Shown here one piece after another: positions 1 to 13,728 of a DNA stretch of 64,000 nucleotides. Each line of letters begins with the position of its first letter. Position 1 is the first letter of the stretch. Source of the stretch: Paracoccaceae bacterium (GTDB taxonomy: Bacteria > Pseudomonadota > Alphaproteobacteria > Rhodobacterales > Rhodobacteraceae). The translations under genes were made by a program, and so were the position numbers. Location of the stretch: contig JAHDXW010000015.1 in NCBI GenBank assembly GCA_023383015.1, positions 1 through 64,000 on the forward strand, written 5' to 3'. The notes beneath the pieces are model-generated. The model worked only from the letters and a program-made list of their open reading frames with translations, did not search any database and was not told the DNA's origin.

Positions 1-53
1 CCGCGACCCCCGGCGTGACAGGCCGGTACTCTAACCGACTGAGCTACAACCGC
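1..53 (-). tRNA. tRNA-Asp (GTC), partial
   Basis: The minus strand shows the 5' part of a tRNA: acceptor strand GCGGTTG, a D-arm resembling that of tRNA-Asp, and an anticodon loop CTGTCAC with anticodon GTC (17-19). The 3' part of the T-arm and the acceptor lie outside the window. Divergent from lon. Confidence 0.9.
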
Positions 54-214
54 GCGCTTGCCAGCCCCGGGGCGTTCCCCGGGGTGGAGTGGCAGATACG
101 TGCTCGCAGGGGCCGCGTCAAGCCGCTTGCGCTGCCGCCACCGGGCAAAGCCGGCTTGCCGCCGCCGCCGGATCGGCGCAGGATCACGCTTGCGACGGGG
201 GTGTGACGGCCGAC

Positions 215-243
215 GTTGAAACAGGACCGATCCTGCCCCAAAT
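215..243 (+). promoter_or_regulatory. candidate RpoH (heat-shock sigma) promoter of lon
   Basis: GTTGAAA (215-221) and CCCCAAAT (236-243), separated by 14 bases, closely match the classical sigma-32 pattern of TTGAAA and CCCCATNT. It lies about 75 bases upstream of the lon start, and lon is a known heat-shock gene, so the position fits. The spacer itself contains a small inverted repeat, CAGGA/TCCTG. Promoter activity is inferred from sequence only. Confidence 0.55.
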
Positions 244-319
244 GAGGCGCACGACCGGGGAAGGACGCGCGCTGCCGATCCGCCGGGGCCAGGGCCTTCC
301 CGCCAACAAGGACAACGCC

Positions 320-2725
<2,406 letters not shown>

Positions 2726-2865
2726 CCGCCGCTCGGCCCGCCGCGGCCGCGACGGGCGTGGCAGCGGCGCCGCGCCGCGCCGCGGTCGGCGACGCAGCCG
2801 TATGCTCGCGCCGCGGCCCGCGCTAGGCTTGCGACAGGATGGCGCCACCAGGGGGCAGGACGGCG

Positions 2866-3291
2866 ATGACCAGGGCAGGCAAGGAGAAGGCGGTCGGTAA
2901 GAAGGCGGCCACGCCGGGCGGGACGAAGCCGCCTGCCGGCGCGACCGGGGCCGGGCCGAAGGGCCGGGGCCGGCCCGAGGCGGCCGAGGGCGAGCCGCCC
3001 GCCGCCGGCTCGGTGAAGCTGAAGGACCTGCTGGCGCAGGTCGCCGCGGCCACCGGCGGCAAGCCGGCCGCGGTCAGGCCCGCGGTCGATGCCACCCTCG
3101 CCGCGCTGGGCGAGGCGCTGTCGGCCGGCAAGTCGCTCAACCTGCCGCCGCTGGGGCGCCTGCGGGTCACCCGCAACCGCGACGTCGCCGGCGGGGCGAT
3201 GATCCAGCTGCGCCTGCGGCGCGGCAGCGCGCCCCGGCCGGCCGCCGACGCCGCCGCCGCCCCCCTTGCAGAGCCCGGCGAGGACGGCTAA
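2866..3291 (+). CDS. HU-family DNA-binding protein with basic, Pro/Ala-rich N-terminal tail
   Basis: 141 residues from the ATG at 2866; an in-frame ATG at 2839 is possible, but 2866 has an AGGA Shine-Dalgarno at good spacing. The C-terminal half (VKLKDLLAQVAAATG through the NLPPLGRLRV segment) resembles the bacterial histone-like HU/IHF fold: helix pair, then the beta-saddle. The first 50 residues are a low-complexity Lys/Gly/Pro/Ala tail of the kind that adds non-specific DNA contacts. Its position directly after lon is common in Rhodobacterales. It probably acts in nucleoid packaging; the family assignment is likely, the exact role unknown. Confidence 0.8.
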   Translation: MTRAGKEKAVGKKAATPGGTKPPAGATGAGPKGRGRPEAAEGEPPAAGSVKLKDLLAQVAAATGGKPAAVRPAVDATLAALGEALSAGKSLNLPPLGRLRVTRNRDVAGGAMIQLRLRRGSAPRPAADAAAAPLAEPGEDG

Positions 3292-3304
3292 AGCCACGGC
3301 CACC

Positions 3305-3379
3305 GGGCGATTAGCTCAGCGGTAGAGCGCTTCGTTCACATCGAAGATGCCGGCGGTTCGAATCCGTCATCGCCCACCA
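3305..3379 (+). tRNA. tRNA-Val (CAC)
   Basis: Complete cloverleaf: acceptor GGGCGAT pairs with ATCGCCC, anticodon stem CTTCG/CGAAG, loop TTCACAT with anticodon CAC, T-loop TTCGAAT, encoded ACCA end. It reads GUG. Confidence 0.95.
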
Positions 3380-3508
3380 TCCTCCTTTCCCGTCGCGCGC
3401 CGGCCGGCCTGAACCGGGGTGCTGGGTTGCGCGCGCATCCGGCGGGCACCGGCGGCTGGCGCGGACCCGTTGCCTCCCGCGGCGGGGCCGGGCTATCACG
3501 GCAGGACC

Positions 3509-3584
3509 GGGTGATTAGCTCAGCGGGTAGAGCGCCTCGCTTACACCGAGGATGTCGGCGGTTCGAATCCGTCATCACCCACCA
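3509..3584 (+). tRNA. tRNA-Val (TAC)
   Basis: Complete cloverleaf with acceptor GGGTGAT/ATCACCC, anticodon stem CCTCG/CGAGG and loop CTTACAC (anticodon TAC), encoded CCA. It differs from the tRNA-Val 130 bases upstream mainly in the acceptor and anticodon arms, suggesting an old duplication. It ends only 18 bases before the mazG start codon, so the two are probably co-transcribed. Confidence 0.95.
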
Positions 3585-3602
3585 CCCCGCCCGGAGCCGC
3601 CC

Positions 3603-4412
3603 GTGACCGACCCTTCCGACCTGCCCGGCGCCCCGATCCCCCGGCTGCTTGCGATCATGGCGCGGCTGCGCGACCCCGGCGCCGGCTGCCCATGGGACCT
3701 GGTGCAGGACTTCTCCTCCATCGCCCCCTATACCATCGAGGAGGCCTACGAGGTCGCCGACGCCATCGCGAGGAAGGATTGGCAGGGCCTCAAGGGCGAA
3801 CTCGGCGATCTGCTCCTGCAGGTGGTCTACCACGCGCGCATGGCCGAGGAAGCGGGGCTGTTCGACTTCGCGGCCGTCGCCCGCGGCGTCGCCGACAAGA
3901 TGGTAGCCCGCCACCCCCATGTGTTCGGCAGCGAGTCCCGCGACAAGTCTCCCGCCCAGCAGACCGCGGACTGGGAGCGCATCAAGTCCGCCGAGCGCGA
4001 CGGACGAGGTACGCTTGACGGCGTCGCCCTCGCCCTGCCGGCGCTGGTGCGGGCGGCCAAGCTGCAGGACCGCGCCGCCCGCGTCGGCTTCGACTGGCCT
4101 TCGGCCGCCGGAGTCGCCGCGAAGATCGCCGAGGAGGCGGGCGAGCTTGCCCGCGCGCAGGCGGCCGGCGCCCCGGGAGAGGTCGCCGAGGAGTTTGGCG
4201 ACCTCCTCTTCGCGCTGACCAATCTCGGCCGCCACCTCGGCATCGACCCCGAGGCGGCGCTGCGGGCGGCGAACGCCAAGTTCGAGCGCCGCTTCGCGGC
4301 GGTCGAGGCAGCGCTGGCCGCCCGCGGCCGGCGGCCGGCAGAGAGCGATCTGGCCGAGATGGATGCCCTCTGGAACAGGGCCAGGGCGGAGGAGCGCGGC
4401 GGCGCCGGCTGA
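3603..4412 (+). CDS. mazG: nucleoside triphosphate pyrophosphohydrolase MazG
   Basis: Hydrolyses (d)NTPs to the monophosphate plus pyrophosphate, cleaning the nucleotide pool and modulating ppGpp-linked stress. The 269-residue protein has two tandem MazG helical domains. The first carries TIEEAYEVADAI and GELGDLLLQVVYHARM (EExxE and ExxD metal-binding motifs); the second carries IAEEAGELARA and EEFGDLLFALTNLGR. The GTG at 3603 is preferred because GGAG lies 7 bases upstream and the length fits; an ATG at 3657 would cut into the conserved N-terminus. It begins immediately behind tRNA-Val. Confidence 0.93.
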   Translation: MTDPSDLPGAPIPRLLAIMARLRDPGAGCPWDLVQDFSSIAPYTIEEAYEVADAIARKDWQGLKGELGDLLLQVVYHARMAEEAGLFDFAAVARGVADKMVARHPHVFGSESRDKSPAQQTADWERIKSAERDGRGTLDGVALALPALVRAAKLQDRAARVGFDWPSAAGVAAKIAEEAGELARAQAAGAPGEVAEEFGDLLFALTNLGRHLGIDPEAALRAANAKFERRFAAVEAALAARGRRPAESDLAEMDALWNRARAEERGGAG

Positions 4413-4633
4413 GGACCGGCCTCCACGGCGCGGCAGCGCCAGGACGCCCCCCGCGTCGCGGCCCCGCCCGGCTTCCCCCCGCGAGCATGCGAGGGCCGGG
4501 GCCGTCCGCCGGTTGCGGCGGGCGGCCGGCCACAGCATGACGCCCGATCGCCCGGTGGCGGCTGCCTGGACGCGCTCCGCCCGGTTCCGCCGCCGCCTGC
4601 CGTCTCGACCGGTCCGCCGGGGGCCCACCCCCG

Positions 4634-4667
4634 CCCGCCCGCCGCGGCGCCTTGCGCGGCGGGCGGG
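4634..4667. terminator. GC hairpin between mazG and the nucleoside hydrolase gene
   Basis: A perfect 13-bp inverted repeat, CCCGCCCGCCGCG (4634-4646) and CGCGGCGGGCGGG (4655-4667), with an 8-base loop. There is no T-tract, so this is a terminator-like hairpin by structure only. The rest of the 300-base gap (4413-4714) is GC-rich with no recognisable gene. Confidence 0.4.
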
Positions 4668-4714
4668 TCGGGCCTAGGAGGCAGGCGGTTCCCCGCCCCC
4701 AGGAGGCCCGCGCC

Positions 4715-5653
4715 ATGCCGCCCCGCCGCATCATCATCGACACCGATCCCGGGCAGGACGACGCCGTGGCGATCCTGCTCGCGCTGGCGAGCCCCGAGCT
4801 TGAGGTCCTGGGGATCACCGCGGTTGCCGGCAACGTGCCGCTGGCCCTGACCGCCCGCAACGCCCGCATCGTCTGCGAACTGGCAGGGCGGGCGGACATT
4901 CCGGTGTTTGCCGGCTGCGACCGGCCGCTCGAGCGCCGGCTGGTGACGGCCGAGCATGTCCACGGCAAGACCGGGCTCGACGGCATCGCCCTGCCCGAGC
5001 CGGCCATGGAGCTGCAGCCGGCCCATGCGGTCGACTTCATCGTCGAGACGCTGCGGCGCGAGCCGGCGGGGACGGTGACGCTGGTGCCGATCGGGCCCCT
5101 GACCAACATCGCCGCCGCCTTCCGTACCGCCCCCGACATCATCCCCCGGGTGGCCGAGGTGGTGCTGATGGGCGGGGCCTACTTCGAGGTCGGCAACATC
5201 ACCCCGGCGGCCGAGTTCAACATCTACGTCGACCCCGAGGCGGCCGATGCCGTCTTCCGCGCCGGCGTGCCCCTGGTGGTGATGCCGCTCGACGTCACCC
5301 ACCGGGCGTTGACATCGGCAGCGTGGCTGGACGCGCTGCGCGGGCTCGGCACCCGGGTGGGCGCCGCGGTCGCCTCCTGGTGCGACTTCTTCGAGCGCTT
5401 CGACAAGGCCAAGTACGGCGGTGAGGGCGCGCCGCTGCACGACCCCTGCACGGTCGCCTACCTGCTGCGCCCTCAGCTCTTCTCCGGCCGCCATGTCAAC
5501 GTCGTGATCGAGACGCAGGGCGCCTTCACCACCGGCATGACGGTGGCGGACTGGTGGCGCGTCTCGGGCCGGCCGGCGAATGCCCATTTCATCGGATCAG
5601 TGGACCGGGTTGGCTACTTCTCCCTGCTGACCGAGCGGCTGGCGCGGCTCTGA
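4715..5653 (+). CDS. inosine-uridine-preferring nucleoside hydrolase family protein
   Basis: Cleaves the N-glycosidic bond of ribonucleosides to give the base and ribose, a salvage enzyme of the cytosol. The 312-residue protein starts with the diagnostic Ca2+-binding Asp cluster DTDPGQDDA (residues 9-17). Further family signatures are GITAVAGN, the VLMGGAY stretch and, near the C-terminus, [11 protein letters not shown] with the last Ca2+-ligand Asp. The ATG at 4715 has AGGAGG at 4701-4706. The exact base preference cannot be read from sequence. Confidence 0.92.
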   Translation: MPPRRIIIDTDPGQDDAVAILLALASPELEVLGITAVAGNVPLALTARNARIVCELAGRADIPVFAGCDRPLERRLVTAEHVHGKTGLDGIALPEPAMELQPAHAVDFIVETLRREPAGTVTLVPIGPLTNIAAAFRTAPDIIPRVAEVVLMGGAYFEVGNITPAAEFNIYVDPEAADAVFRAGVPLVVMPLDVTHRALTSAAWLDALRGLGTRVGAAVASWCDFFERFDKAKYGGEGAPLHDPCTVAYLLRPQLFSGRHVNVVIETQGAFTTGMTVADWWRVSGRPANAHFIGSVDRVGYFSLLTERLARL

Positions 5654-5723
5654 GGCCCCGGGGCGGGCGGGTGGCAGAGGGCTGCGGGCAGACCTATATC
5701 CCCGTCAGCCGGAGGACCGCCCG

Positions 5724-7163
5724 ATGACCGTGCACTGGCCGCTCGACAACTCCTACGCCCGGCTGCCGGCGCGCTTCTACGCCCGGCTCGCGCCGACGCC
5801 GGTGGCCGCGCCGCGGCTCGTGGCGCTGAATGCGAGGCTGGCGGCCGCGCTGGGGCTGGACGCGGCGGCGCTTGCGGCGCCGGAGGGGGTGGCGGTGCTG
5901 GCCGGCAACGTCGTGCCCGAGGGCGCCGAGCCGCTTGCGCAGGCCTATGCCGGCCACCAGTTCGGCGGCTGGGTGCCGCAGCTTGGCGACGGCCGCGCGA
6001 TCCTTCTCGGCGAGGTGGTGGCGCCGGACGGACGGCGCTTCGACATCCAGCTCAAGGGTGCCGGGCGCACCCCCTACAGCCGGATGGGCGACGGGCGGGC
6101 CTGGCTCGGCCCGGTGATCCGCGAGTATCTGGTCTCGGAGGCGATGGCGGCGCTCGGCGTGCCGACGACGCGGGCGCTTGCGGCCGTGGCGACCGGCGAG
6201 ACCGTCTGGCGCGAGGGGCCGCTGCCCGGGGCGGTGCTGACGCGCGTGGCCTCCTCGCACATCCGGGTCGGCACCTTCCAGTTCTTTGCCGCCCGGCGCG
6301 ACCTCGAGGCGCTGGACCTGCTTGCGCGGCATGTCATCGCCCGCCACTTCCCCGCGGCCGGCGGGCCGCTGGGGCTGCTCGAGGCAGCGGTTGCGGCGCA
6401 GGCGCGGCTGGTGGCGCAGTGGATGGCGGTGGGCTTCGTGCACGGCGTGATGAACACCGACAACGCCCATGTCGGCGGCGACACCATCGACTACGGGCCC
6501 TGCGCCTTCATGGATGCCTACCATCCCGACAGCGTCTTCTCCTCGATCGACCACCACGGCCGCTATGCCTATGCCAACCAGCCGCAGGTCGCGGTCTGGA
6601 ACATGGCGCAGCTGGCCACGGCGATGCTGCCGCTCCTGGGCGAGCCACGCGAGGCGGCGATCGAGGCGGCGACCGCTGCGGTGCACGGGTTCGCCCCGGT
6701 CTTCGAGGCCGAATGGCTCGCCCGCTTCCGCGCCAAGCTGGGGCTGACGACGGCGGAGGCGGCGGACGGGGCGCTGGTCGAGGCGCTTCTGGGGCGGATG
6801 GCGCGGCTGGGGGCCGACTTCACCCGGACGTTCCGCGGCCTCGGCGACGGTAGCGCGCGGGACGAGTTCGCCGAGCCCGCGGCCTTCGAGGCCTGGGCGG
6901 AGGACTGGCGGGCGCGGCTGGCCCGCGAGGGGGCCGGACCGGCGGCGGTGGCGGGGCGGCTGAAGGCGGCGAACCCCGCGATCATACCGCGCAACCACCG
7001 CGTCGAGCAGGCGATCGCGGCGGCGGTGGCGGGCGATCCTGCCCCCTTCGAGCGGTTGGCCGTGGCCCTTGCCCGGCCCTTCGACGACGATCCGGCGCTG
7101 GCCGACCTGCGCGCCGGCCCTGCCGAGGGCGAGCGCGTTCACCGCACCTTCTGCGGCACCTGA
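5724..7163 (+). CDS. selO: protein adenylyltransferase SelO (YdiU/UPF0061 family)
   Basis: Pseudokinase-fold enzyme that transfers AMP from ATP to Ser/Thr/Tyr of target proteins; linked to redox homeostasis in other bacteria. The 479-residue length is typical. Conserved blocks visible: [46 protein letters not shown], the HGVMNTDN active-site block and [11 protein letters not shown]. An AGGA motif stands before the ATG. No selenocysteine or TGA readthrough is suggested. Confidence 0.94.
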   Translation: MTVHWPLDNSYARLPARFYARLAPTPVAAPRLVALNARLAAALGLDAAALAAPEGVAVLAGNVVPEGAEPLAQAYAGHQFGGWVPQLGDGRAILLGEVVAPDGRRFDIQLKGAGRTPYSRMGDGRAWLGPVIREYLVSEAMAALGVPTTRALAAVATGETVWREGPLPGAVLTRVASSHIRVGTFQFFAARRDLEALDLLARHVIARHFPAAGGPLGLLEAAVAAQARLVAQWMAVGFVHGVMNTDNAHVGGDTIDYGPCAFMDAYHPDSVFSSIDHHGRYAYANQPQVAVWNMAQLATAMLPLLGEPREAAIEAATAAVHGFAPVFEAEWLARFRAKLGLTTAEAADGALVEALLGRMARLGADFTRTFRGLGDGSARDEFAEPAAFEAWAEDWRARLAREGAGPAAVAGRLKAANPAIIPRNHRVEQAIAAAVAGDPAPFERLAVALARPFDDDPALADLRAGPAEGERVHRTFCGT

Positions 7164-7191
7164 GCGGCGGCGGGCGCCCGCGGGGCGGCGC

Positions 7192-7209
7192 TGTCCCATG
7201 CGTGGGACA
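7192..7209. promoter_or_regulatory. inverted repeat TGTCCCA-N4-TGGGACA
   Basis: A perfect 7-bp dyad in the 293-base gap between selO and the RCC1 gene; an AT-rich stretch follows (about 7212-7250). Nearly the same 18 bases recur at 56,664, upstream of rpsF. The half-site spacing is that of a dimeric regulator operator, but it could also be a short RNA hairpin. No regulator can be assigned. Confidence 0.4.
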
Positions 7210-7456
7210 TCAGGAAAATCATTTATTATCAAGATCATGATATCGTGGCGCCGCGCGTCGCGGTCGCCCTGCGGGCGCATCCGGGGCCCGCAGGGCCTCC
7301 ATTGGCGCCGGCGGCAGGCGCAACGGGAGCCGGATTGACCGAGATCAAGGCGGTGTCCGGCCGGTTTTGCGATCCGGCCGGGCATGCTGGCACCACTGCC
7401 GGACCGGCAATCCTGACCGGAGGCGGCCATGCACCTGAAACAAGAAGGAATTTTAC

Positions 7457-8683
7457 ATGCAAGTGCGTTCACGATTCCCACGCCCGCCGGCCCCGGCATG
7501 CGCGATGGCCGGACGTCCCGGCGCGGTTGTTGCCGCCGTCCTGCTGGCCGCGGCTGCGGTGCTTCTGCCGGCGGGGCCTGTGGAGGCGGCCCCGGCCGGC
7601 GATGCCATCGCCGGCGGCGGCCGGCACAGCTGCGCGCTGAAGCCCGACGGCCGCGTCTGGTGCTGGGGCGCCAACGTCATGGGCCAGCTTGGCGATGGCT
7701 CCACCACGAGGAAGTACCACCCGGTGCGTGCGGTGCTGGGGACCACGGTGGCGGTGGCGCTGGAGCTCGGCTTCAACCACAGCTGCGCGATCGCCGCCGG
7801 CGGGGATGTCTACTGCTGGGGCTACAACGACCACGGGCAGGTGGGGATTGGCAGCGATGGCGAGGACGTGCTGCGGCCGGCGCGGGTGGCGGGTCTGGAC
7901 GGCCGGGCGGTGGCGATCGCCGCCGGCTCCAACCACAGCTGCGCGGCGCTCGCCGACGGGCGCGTGCGCTGCTGGGGGATCAACACCTTCGGCCAGCTGG
8001 GCGACGGCACCAAAGAGCGGCGCAACGCACCGGTCGATGTCGTGGGCCTCGGCGGCGCGGCAGTGGCGGTGGCGGCGGGGTCGGGGCACAGCTGCGCCCT
8101 TCTTGCCAGCGGGCGGGTGCGGTGCTGGGGCTACAATTTCCACGGCCAGCTTGGTGACGGCAGCCAGGATTCGAGCCCGGTACCGGTGAGCGTGACGCAG
8201 CTGCGCGGGGCGACGGCGATCGGGGCGGGCTACAACTTCAGCTGCGCGCTGCTCGGCTCCGGTCGGGTGAAGTGCTGGGGAGCGAACGGCTTCGGGCAGC
8301 TTGGCAACGGCAGCATCGTGCCGAGCGACGTGCCGCTGCCGGTCAGGCGCGTGGCAGGCGCGACGGCGCTGCAGTTGGGCGCCTACCATGCCTGCGCGCT
8401 GGTCGCGCCGGGCCTGCGCTGCTGGGGCTACAACCGCAGCGGCCAGATCGGCGACGGCTCGGACGACACGACCGTGACGCCGCCGGTCCGCGTGCGGCGG
8501 CTTGCGGGCAGCACGATCGCGCTGGCCACCGGCGACTTCCACAGCTGCGCGCTCCGCGATGACGGGCGCATCCGCTGCTGGGGCGCCAACGAGGAGGGCC
8601 AGATCGGCGACGGCAGCCTGGATGACCGCCGCCTGCCGGCGGTGCCGGTGCGCGGCCGCGGCTACGGCCCGCCACCGGGCTGA
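7457..8683 (+). CDS. secreted RCC1-repeat (beta-propeller) protein
   Basis: 408 residues with an N-terminal hydrophobic stretch (AVVAAVLLAAAAVLLPAG) ending in a signal-peptidase-like AAPA site, so exported. The rest consists of seven repeats of about 50 residues with the pattern HSCAL..DGRVxCWGxNxxGQLGDG, enough to close a seven-bladed RCC1 propeller. Every repeat carries Cys in HSCA and in CWG, unlike eukaryotic RCC1, suggesting disulphide-stapled blades outside the cytoplasm. Start 7457 has AAGGA upstream; an internal ATG at 7505 would give a shorter signal peptide. Function unknown; bacterial homologues are thought to bind proteins or carbohydrate. Its 3' end overlaps the convergent transporter gene by 22 bases. 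Confidence 0.85.
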   Translation: MQVRSRFPRPPAPACAMAGRPGAVVAAVLLAAAAVLLPAGPVEAAPAGDAIAGGGRHSCALKPDGRVWCWGANVMGQLGDGSTTRKYHPVRAVLGTTVAVALELGFNHSCAIAAGGDVYCWGYNDHGQVGIGSDGEDVLRPARVAGLDGRAVAIAAGSNHSCAALADGRVRCWGINTFGQLGDGTKERRNAPVDVVGLGGAAVAVAAGSGHSCALLASGRVRCWGYNFHGQLGDGSQDSSPVPVSVTQLRGATAIGAGYNFSCALLGSGRVKCWGANGFGQLGNGSIVPSDVPLPVRRVAGATALQLGAYHACALVAPGLRCWGYNRSGQIGDGSDDTTVTPPVRVRRLAGSTIALATGDFHSCALRDDGRIRCWGANEEGQIGDGSLDDRRLPAVPVRGRGYGPPPG

Positions 8684-9612
8684 GTGGCACCGCGCCGCCG
8701 GCCCCGGCGCGCCGCGGCCGACGCGGTGGCGCGAGCGGGGCGGTTGATCAGCCAGATGCCAAGGGCGACGAGGGCACCGGCGCCGAACACCGCCGGCCCA
8801 ACCGCCTCGTCAAGCAGGAGCCATCCGAACAGGATGCCGAACACCGGCGTGAGAAAGCCGAAGGAGGCGACACCCGAGGCAGGGTAGACCGACAGCAGCC
8901 AGAACCACAGGAGGATGCCGAGGGCGACGACGATCACCGCCTGATAGGCCAGCATTCCCCAGGCCAGTGCATCGGGGTCGCGCAGCACCGGGCCGAAGGC
9001 GGGCGCAACAAGGATCAGGAGCGGCGCCGAGACGAGGAGCTGCCAGAGCACGACCGACTCGGACGGCAGCCGGCTGAGCCGGCTGACCCGCGCGCAGAGG
9101 GCGACGCCCGCCCAGCCGAAGGCCCCGGCCAGCGACATCAGGTCGCCCGCCAGCGTCCCCTCGCCCGCGCCGCCGCGGGCGCCCATCGCCCATGCGACCC
9201 CCCCGAAGGCGAGCGCGAGCCCGGCCGCCTTGCGCCGGGTGATGCGCTCGCCCGGCAGCAGGACATGGGCGGCAAGCGCCAGCCAGACGGGCATCGAGTA
9301 GAAGATGATCGTGGTGCGCACGACGCTGTTGAAGTCGAGCGCCACGAACAGGCACAGGAACTCGCCAGCGAACAGGCTGCCGCAGAGCAGGCCCGGGGCG
9401 AGCATCCGTCGTGTGAGCCCGAGCGGCACGCCGCGCAGGAGGATCCAGCCGAGCACCAGCGGGGCGGCGACGGCCGAGCGCAACCCGGCGAAGAACACCG
9501 GCTGGAAGCCCTCGTTGCCCAGCTTGGCGGCCACCTGGCCGAAGCCGAAGATGACCGAGAAGCCGATCAGGAGGGCGGCCCCGAGCGAGTCGATCTCGGC
9601 CTTGCGCGCCAT
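8662..9612 (-). CDS. EamA/DMT-superfamily transporter
   Basis: 316 residues, very hydrophobic, about ten predicted membrane helices built as two EamA repeats. The first begins with LIGFSVIFGFGQVAAKLGN; the second ends in FGILFGWLLLDEAVGPAVFG, the characteristic end-of-repeat motif. A basic low-complexity C-terminal tail follows. Family members export metabolites or amino acids; the substrate cannot be inferred. Convergent with the RCC1 gene. Confidence 0.9.
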   Translation of the reverse strand: MARKAEIDSLGAALLIGFSVIFGFGQVAAKLGNEGFQPVFFAGLRSAVAAPLVLGWILLRGVPLGLTRRMLAPGLLCGSLFAGEFLCLFVALDFNSVVRTTIIFYSMPVWLALAAHVLLPGERITRRKAAGLALAFGGVAWAMGARGGAGEGTLAGDLMSLAGAFGWAGVALCARVSRLSRLPSESVVLWQLLVSAPLLILVAPAFGPVLRDPDALAWGMLAYQAVIVVALGILLWFWLLSVYPASGVASFGFLTPVFGILFGWLLLDEAVGPAVFGAGALVALGIWLINRPARATASAAARRGRRRGATQPGGGP

Positions 9613-9761
9613 CGGCCCCCTCTCCGTCCGGCCGGGCAGGCTTGGCAGGGCGGCAGGCGGGGGTCAAGCCGGTCGCGGCCGGCGCGGCAGGCTTTTCCCG
9701 CAGGCTGCTTTCGCCTAAACGGGCCTGAGCCCTGTTGGTCTGCATCGTCGCCGGAGCATTC

Positions 9762-10195
9762 ATGCCCGAGAGCATCATCGACCGCTGCGAGGCGCGCGGG
9801 CTGCGCCTGACCGACCAGCGCCGGACGATCGCGCGCGTGCTCGAGGACGCGGCCGACCACCCGGATGTCGAACAGCTGCACGCCCGTGCGGCGGCAATCG
9901 ACCCGCGCATCTCGATCGCGACCGTCTACCGCACCGTGAAGCTGTTCGAGGAAGCCGGGATCCTGGACCGCCACGAGTTCGGCCCCGCCCCCGGGCCGGC
10001 GCGCGCCCGCTACGAGGACGCCGACCGCGAGCACCACGACCACCTGATCGACCTCACCACCGGCGAGGTCATGGAGTTCGTCGACCCCGAGATCGAGGAA
10101 CTGCAGGAGCGCATCGCCGCGCGCCTCGGCTACCGGCTGAAGGGCCACCGGCTGGAGCTTTACGGCGTGCCCCTCTCGCGCGGCGGCGTCCGCCG

Positions 10196-10199
<4 letters not shown>
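9762..10199 (+). CDS. Fur-family metal-responsive repressor (Fur/Mur type)
   Basis: 145 residues. N-terminal winged helix with the typical RGLRLTDQRRTIARVLED and the recognition-helix region ISIATVYRTVKLFEEAGI; C-terminal dimerisation domain with the metal-site cluster EHHDHLIDLTTGEVMEF. The CxxC structural zinc motif of classical Fur is absent, and the sequence is closer to the Fur/Mur branch of Rhodobacterales, which senses manganese or iron, than to Irr. The ATG at 9762 (GGAG upstream) is chosen over a TTG at 9735. The next gene, an EamA transporter, overlaps by 4 bases. Confidence 0.92.
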
Positions 10200-12914
<2,715 letters not shown>

Positions 12915-12932
12915 GCACTGCGGACCGCGCGC

Positions 12933-13208
12933 TCAGCGGCCGAACAGCGCCGCAAGGAAGGTCAGGAAGCGGCGGTTCTCGCAGTAGCGGGGCGGCATCG
13001 GCAGGCGCGCGGCGCGCGCGTCGGCGGCATCGAGCCGGTGGCGGCAGTCGTGGGCCGCGCTGCAGCGGTCGCAACGGCGCTGCATGTCCTCGAGCGTGGC
13101 GGCCGGCAGGAGCCCGCGGGCAGCGAGTCGGCCGAGATCGATGCCGAGTGCCCGGGCCATCCGGCGCATCAGGCTTGCCGCAGCCTGCGGCGGCGGTTCA
13201 CACCCCAT
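12933..13208 (-). CDS. DUF6455 family protein
   Basis: 91 residues, Cys- and Arg-rich. The pattern MARALGIDLGRLAARGLLP followed by MQRRCDRCSAAHDCRHRL and a late PPRYCENRRF matches a small Rhodobacterales family annotated DUF6455. The four conserved Cys could bind a metal. GGAGGAGG precedes the ATG. The function of the family is unknown. It lies convergent with eno, 18 bases apart. Confidence 0.72.
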   Translation of the reverse strand: MGCEPPPQAAASLMRRMARALGIDLGRLAARGLLPAATLEDMQRRCDRCSAAHDCRHRLDAADARAARLPMPPRYCENRRFLTFLAALFGR

Positions 13209-13280
13209 CCCACGCCTCCTCCGCGTCGGAGGACAGGCTCGCAGCCGCCCCTTAAGGAAGCGTTGACGGGAGTGACCACC

Positions 13281-13709
13281 ATGAGCCCCGAAGCCCGCCG
13301 CGCGATCGACACTCTGGGCCTTCAGCCGCATCCGGAGGGCGGCTGGTACCGCCAGACCTGGGCGGCCGAGGGGCCCGGGCGGCCTGCGGGAACCTGCATC
13401 TATTTCCTTCTGGCCGCCGGTCAGCGCAGCCACTGGCACCGGGTGGACGCCACCGAGATCTGGCTGTTCCATGCCGGCGCCCCGCTGGCGCTGATGCTGG
13501 CCGAAACGGCCGCGGGCCCGACCCGGGTGCAGCGCCTGGGCAACGACCTCGCCGCCGGCGAGCGGCCGCAGGCGATCGTGCCGGCGCACTGGTGGCAGGC
13601 GGCCGAGACGGAGGGGGAATGGACGCTGGTCGGCTGCACCGTCGTGCCCGGCTTCAGCTTCGCGGGCTTCGAGCTGGCGCCGCCGGGGTTCGACATCCCG
13701 CGCGGGTAG
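13281..13709 (+). CDS. cupin domain protein (DUF985 type)
   Basis: 142 residues. It matches the cupin_5/DUF985 family: LGLQPHPEGGWYRQTW at the N-terminus, then SHWHRVDATEIWLFHAG with the cupin metal-ligand His/Glu set, and a second cupin motif around GEWTLVGCTVVPGFSF. A single small beta-barrel; homologues may bind sugar nucleotides, but no activity is established. ATG chosen with GGGAG upstream. Confidence 0.85.
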   Translation: MSPEARRAIDTLGLQPHPEGGWYRQTWAAEGPGRPAGTCIYFLLAAGQRSHWHRVDATEIWLFHAGAPLALMLAETAAGPTRVQRLGNDLAAGERPQAIVPAHWWQAAETEGEWTLVGCTVVPGFSFAGFELAPPGFDIPRG

Positions 13710-13728
13710 TGAACGCGCCCCGCCGCGG

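Noticed and set aside
3305-3584. tRNA pair as a possible phage integration site
   Set aside because: Both tRNA-Val genes are whole, with no integrase or repeated tRNA fragment near them.
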